Shown piece after piece: positions 12,690 to 15,376 of a stretch of 15,376 nt of DNA; position 1 is the first letter of the stretch, and each line of letters begins with the position of its first letter. Made by a program: the position numbers and the translations under genes. Below the pieces are notes generated by a model. The model made no database searches. It saw only the letters and a list, made by a program, of their open reading frames with translations, and was not told the DNA's origin. Origin of the DNA: Candidatus Woesearchaeota archaeon (lineage in GTDB: Archaea; Nanobdellota; Nanobdellia; Woesearchaeales; GW2011-AR9); assembly GCA_016188105.1 (NCBI GenBank), contig JACPIL010000091.1, forward strand, positions 1-15,376, in the 5' to 3' direction.

Positions 12690-14657
12690 TTATGAGAATA
12701 AATTTAAAATCCAGTTTGAGGCCATCTTTAATTTTTCTCCAAAAGAATTACTTACTGCAGCAATAGTCACTTCTTTTCTTTCAGAATAACTTTTACCTTC
12801 TTCATTCTCCCAAGAAGTTGTGATAGTGAAAGTATTGGAGAAACTTAATATCTCTCCGTCCACTTGCAGCAGTAAATTCTCTGTATTCTGCAAGTTTTCA
12901 ATTTTCCATTCGTTGCTGAACCTTGGCCCCTTTACTGTAACTTGTACTTTCTGCGGTGGAGCAAAGGAACTTTTTTCTACCCTGATCTGTAGATCAAATT
13001 GCTGTCCAAAATCTACTTTGTTCGGCGCAATTGTCTCTATTTTTACCTTTGGATTATCTAAAACCGCATACTCCAATGAAATTTTCTTCTCTACTAATTC
13101 ATTCTGAGCACTGACAATAATCTTCTCCCAACCAGCTTCTTCTCCCGGCAGTGTAATCTCGGAACTACTTTTTTGATTGATGGGTAAGTCAATAGTTTCA
13201 CAAACTCCGCCTACACAAAATGCAATGTCCTGTAAGTTGGTATTCCCACTATTTTTAATAGAACAACTTATGGTATTACTACTACCTGCCGCTATCTTTT
13301 TTTGGTACTGGCATTCCAAGGTGATCTTCCGGGAATAGCTCTTTTCTTCATCTTGTACGGTTAGCTCTTCTATCTCATCTTTAGAATAAGTATTTTTACC
13401 TTCCTCAGCGGTAAAAGAGTCTTCAATTGACCTATTTTTCTCTGAGTAAATCTTGATTGGAAAGGTATAAAGATATTGCGATTGTAGTTCATCTGAAAGT
13501 TTAACTATCCAGAAGGTTTCTCGCACTTCTTTCGGATGCAGTAGGATATTCCGTCGGTTCCTTCCGATAACCTCTACCTCTTTTGGCGCGGCCAAATTTA
13601 ATGACGTTGCGGTATAATAATCGGCAGTATTTTTCACAATTCCTTTAATGAGATTATAACTTCCAAAGCCAACTTCATGACTTAGAATTTCCTGTTCAAG
13701 AAGAATCTCTTCCGTGATAGGCATTCCTTCTTTCTCAATATTGACTTCAAGGTCGAGTTTTCCTTTCTGTAATTCTACTCCGTCAGCCAGCCACTTATAT
13801 TTTATTGCTGGTTCAGTTGGATCAAAGCTGTCTCGTAATTTAATATGGGTTACATCAATATATCCGTATTGGTTGAAAGTAACATCAAAACTTACCCAGC
13901 CAATATCTGGAAAATATACCTCGGCCCAGCCGTGCCCAGCCCAATTGGAACCGACAGCATCGACCACTTCCTGGCTGTTAGTATAGGAGATTCCGGAAAC
14001 AAAGCGTGCCGGAATTCCTAGTGATCTAGCCATAGCTACAAACAAAGAGGTCATTTCATCACAAACTCCTTGCCGGTTCTCTAGAACCCAGCTCCCTTTC
14101 TGTGAAGCAGCGCTAGTAACGGTGTTGAGATCATAGTCAATATTTTCTTCCACCCAGCTGGCTAAATTGAATACCACTTTGAACAAATCATCCTCTCCTT
14201 CTGCTAACTCCGCAGCTTTCGCGATTACTGCCGGATGATCTGAATCGATAGTTTCTGTCGGTTCAAGATATTGTTCTAATCCTTCTAGATCCTCTGTTCG
14301 GAGCGGGAAGGTAAATTTTTCTTTTACGGCTAGACGCTTATTTTGTGTTTCTATGTCAGCAGTGTAACCAAATTCTTTTTTTTCAATTTTTCCATCGTTC
14401 CAGAGAAAAGAAACCATATTATCCTTGACCTCTCCCAGGCTATTCCATTGGATAATCTTTTGCCGCTGGCTTTCTTGGGGATAAAGGAGAATATTGGCGC
14501 TTGCCTCTTTCACACTGGCGCCACTCTTAGTGGGCATTAACTCAAAGGAACCATCAACATTCAGTTGCAGCTCTAAAGAATCCATGGAATAGAGGTCACT
14601 TTCTGCTAAGGAAAACGGGATCAATAATAAAAGACCGATAATAAGATATTTTTTCAT
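12690..14657 (-). CDS. Secreted transglutaminase-like protein
   Basis: A 655-residue exported protein. Residues 1-18 form a signal peptide (MKKY, a hydrophobic LIIGLLLLIPFSL core, cleavage likely after SLA). The papain-like transglutaminase core shows the catalytic triad Cys199 (RQGVCDEMTSLFVAMARSLGIPARFVSG), His242 (GHGWAEVYFPDIGW) and Asp258 (SFDVTF). The C-terminal half is beta-rich, probably two or more Ig/CARDB-like modules, with four cysteines in about 470-520 that could form disulfides. No clear C-terminal membrane anchor is present. Members of this superfamily in archaea are thought to be peptidases or cross-linking enzymes, with unknown targets. It is monocistronic from a TATA box 27 bases before the ATG and ends 10 bases from the micro-gene terminator. 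Confidence 0.88.
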   Translation of the reverse strand: MKKYLIIGLLLLIPFSLAESDLYSMDSLELQLNVDGSFELMPTKSGASVKEASANILLYPQESQRQKIIQWNSLGEVKDNMVSFLWNDGKIEKKEFGYTADIETQNKRLAVKEKFTFPLRTEDLEGLEQYLEPTETIDSDHPAVIAKAAELAEGEDDLFKVVFNLASWVEENIDYDLNTVTSAASQKGSWVLENRQGVCDEMTSLFVAMARSLGIPARFVSGISYTNSQEVVDAVGSNWAGHGWAEVYFPDIGWVSFDVTFNQYGYIDVTHIKLRDSFDPTEPAIKYKWLADGVELQKGKLDLEVNIEKEGMPITEEILLEQEILSHEVGFGSYNLIKGIVKNTADYYTATSLNLAAPKEVEVIGRNRRNILLHPKEVRETFWIVKLSDELQSQYLYTFPIKIYSEKNRSIEDSFTAEEGKNTYSKDEIEELTVQDEEKSYSRKITLECQYQKKIAAGSSNTISCSIKNSGNTNLQDIAFCVGGVCETIDLPINQKSSSEITLPGEEAGWEKIIVSAQNELVEKKISLEYAVLDNPKVKIETIAPNKVDFGQQFDLQIRVEKSSFAPPQKVQVTVKGPRFSNEWKIENLQNTENLLLQVDGEILSFSNTFTITTSWENEEGKSYSERKEVTIAAVSNSFGEKLKMASNWILNLFS

Positions 14658-14680
14658 AGCTTTTTGATGCTGAGGAGTAA

Positions 14681-14687
14681 TATAAAT
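14681..14687 (-). promoter_or_regulatory. TATA box for the transglutaminase-like gene
   Basis: On the minus strand it reads TTTATAT, centred about 27 bases before the ATG at 14657. Confidence 0.5.
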
Positions 14688-14710
14688 GTTTTTATTTCAA
14701 GATATAGTTA

Positions 14711-14735
14711 CCTTAACGCTTGCACAAGGTTAAGG
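14711..14735. repeat. Inverted repeat CCTTAAC...GTTAAGG
   Basis: A perfect seven-base inverted repeat (14711-14717 and 14729-14735) has an 11-base spacer that itself contains CTTG/CAAG. It lies 25-50 bases upstream of the minus-strand TATA box at 14681-14687. It could be an operator or an RNA hairpin; no T-run follows on either strand, so it is not a typical terminator. Confidence 0.35.
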
Positions 14736-14771
14736 CAGCATTTCCTTCGATAAAATAACTTATTTCAGATT

Positions 14772-14795
14772 TCAGTATTTCGAGAAATGCACTGA
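14772..14795. repeat. Composite dyad TCAGT-ATTTC / GAAAT-ACTGA
   Basis: TCAGT-ATTTC (14772-14781) and GAAAT-GC-ACTGA (14784-14795) form ten pairs around a two-base centre, with a two-base interruption. It sits midway in the 226-base divergent region between the transglutaminase-like gene and the ThiI-like gene. Better read as a double-stranded DNA dyad for a dimeric regulator than as an RNA hairpin, because the loop would be only two bases. Confidence 0.3.
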
Positions 14796-14853
14796 GCAAA
14801 CGGCCCGCTATCATTCGTTAGTTTATTATCCAGTATCTCATTTCAAACTAAAC

Positions 14854-14864
14854 TTTTTTAAAAT
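14854..14864 (+). promoter_or_regulatory. TATA box for the ThiI-like gene
   Basis: TTTTTTAAAAT is centred about 25 bases before the ATG at 14884, supporting that start and a leaderless message. Confidence 0.6.
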
Positions 14865-14883
14865 ACCGGTCTGTTTCCTGACT

Positions 14884-15376
14884 ATGTCCAAAGCAATCGC
14901 CTTACTCTCGGGAGGAATTGATAGCCCGGTAGCTATCTATCTGTTACAGTCCCAGCTAGATATTATCGCAGTCCACTTTCATCAGCAGCCCCTGACGGAT
15001 GAAAAAGAAATAGAAAAAGTCAAAGCCTTGGCAACCGTCTTGAAGATCAGAAAATTATACCTGATTCCTTTTACTCCAGTATTAAAAGAATTAGTAACAA
15101 ATTGTAATCATCGCGACTATTTTGTGCTGTCTAAAATTGCCATGTTCAAGACCGCAGAAATCATTGCCGCAAAAGAAAAGGCAGATTATCTTATTACAGG
15201 AGAGAACCTAGGGCAGGTTTCTAGCCAGACCCTGAGTAATATGACTTCTATCACCAAAAACCTTTCTTTAGAGGTATTACGTCCTTTGTTGACTTTTGAC
15301 AAACAAGAAACCATTGAAATAGCTAAAAAGATCGGTACATATGACATTTCCAAAGGGCCGGAAATGTGTTGTTTGC
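14884..15376 (+). CDS. ThiI-like tRNA sulfurtransferase, no THUMP domain (partial)
   Basis: The first 164 codons are present; the gene runs off the right edge. It begins directly with a PP-loop ATP-pyrophosphatase domain: SGGIDS at residues 9-14, TGENLGQVSSQTLSN near 110-125, and the start of the ThiI cysteine region, YDISKGPEMCCL, with Cys162 and Cys163 at the position of the ThiI EDCC motif. ThiI adenylates tRNA uridine 8 and inserts sulfur to make 4-thiouridine. Full-length ThiI has a ferredoxin-like plus THUMP domain of about 170 residues before the PP-loop; here the TATA box 25 bases before the ATG and the lack of coding sequence upstream show that it is absent. tRNA binding would need another protein, or the substrate may differ. 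Confidence 0.85.
   Translation, partial: MSKAIALLSGGIDSPVAIYLLQSQLDIIAVHFHQQPLTDEKEIEKVKALATVLKIRKLYLIPFTPVLKELVTNCNHRDYFVLSKIAMFKTAEIIAAKEKADYLITGENLGQVSSQTLSNMTSITKNLSLEVLRPLLTFDKQETIEIAKKIGTYDISKGPEMCCL

Noticed and set aside
1..15376. CRISPR arrays, insertion sequences, integrases, rRNA genes
   Set aside because: No regularly spaced repeats, transposase or integrase motifs, or rRNA-like stretches were seen on either strand.

Overview
This window looks like a piece of a small, AT-rich archaeal genome, probably from the DPANN group (a Woesearchaeota- or Pacearchaeota-like lineage; that placement is inference). The archaeal markers are a proteasome-activating nucleotidase, FEN-1 with a C-terminal PCNA-binding box, an archaeal tRNA-splicing endonuclease, a Trm5-type tRNA methyltransferase, a tRNA-Leu gene with a bulge-helix-bulge intron, and a TATA box about 25-35 bases before nearly every first gene. 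Most first genes therefore look leaderless. Genes inside operons overlap or nearly touch, and some carry Shine-Dalgarno (SD) sequences. Bacterial-type genes are mixed in: RadC, class II aldolase, RpiB and Rpe.

Layout. 1-658: the C-terminal end of an unknown protein (perhaps a PIN domain) converges on two small minus-strand genes of unknown function. 746-3712: a tight four-gene sugar-phosphate operon (PfkB kinase, class II fructose-bisphosphate aldolase, RpiB, Rpe) linking lower glycolysis to the non-oxidative pentose phosphate steps. 3709-4338: a six-helix, half-size MFS protein on the minus strand. 4532-4649: tRNA-Leu(UAA) with a 33-base intron. 4683-5979: radC, then the splicing endonuclease that should process that intron. 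6038-8635: an operon of a winged-helix plus nuclease-like-fold protein, FEN-1 and a CYTH triphosphate-domain protein. 8666-9685: a Trm5-like methyltransferase. 9682-10938: a GT4 glycosyltransferase (minus). 10985-11110: a possible small structured RNA (plus). 11123-12349: PAN (minus). 12519-12680: a tiny plus-strand transcription unit encoding a 14-residue lysine-rich peptide, with promoter, SD and hairpin terminator. 12690-14657: a secreted transglutaminase-like protein (minus). 14884-end: a ThiI-like sulfurtransferase without a THUMP domain, cut by the window edge.

Themes. tRNA maturation recurs (intron-bearing tRNA, EndA, Trm5-like enzyme, ThiI-like enzyme), alongside DNA repair/replication (FEN-1 and its partner, RadC) and central carbon metabolism. 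All three convergent gene pairs overlap by exactly four bases at their stop codons. The best candidates for something undescribed are the lysine-rich micro-gene, the possible RNA at 10985-11110, the winged-helix/degenerate-nuclease protein co-transcribed with FEN-1, and the shared-stop convergent architecture.
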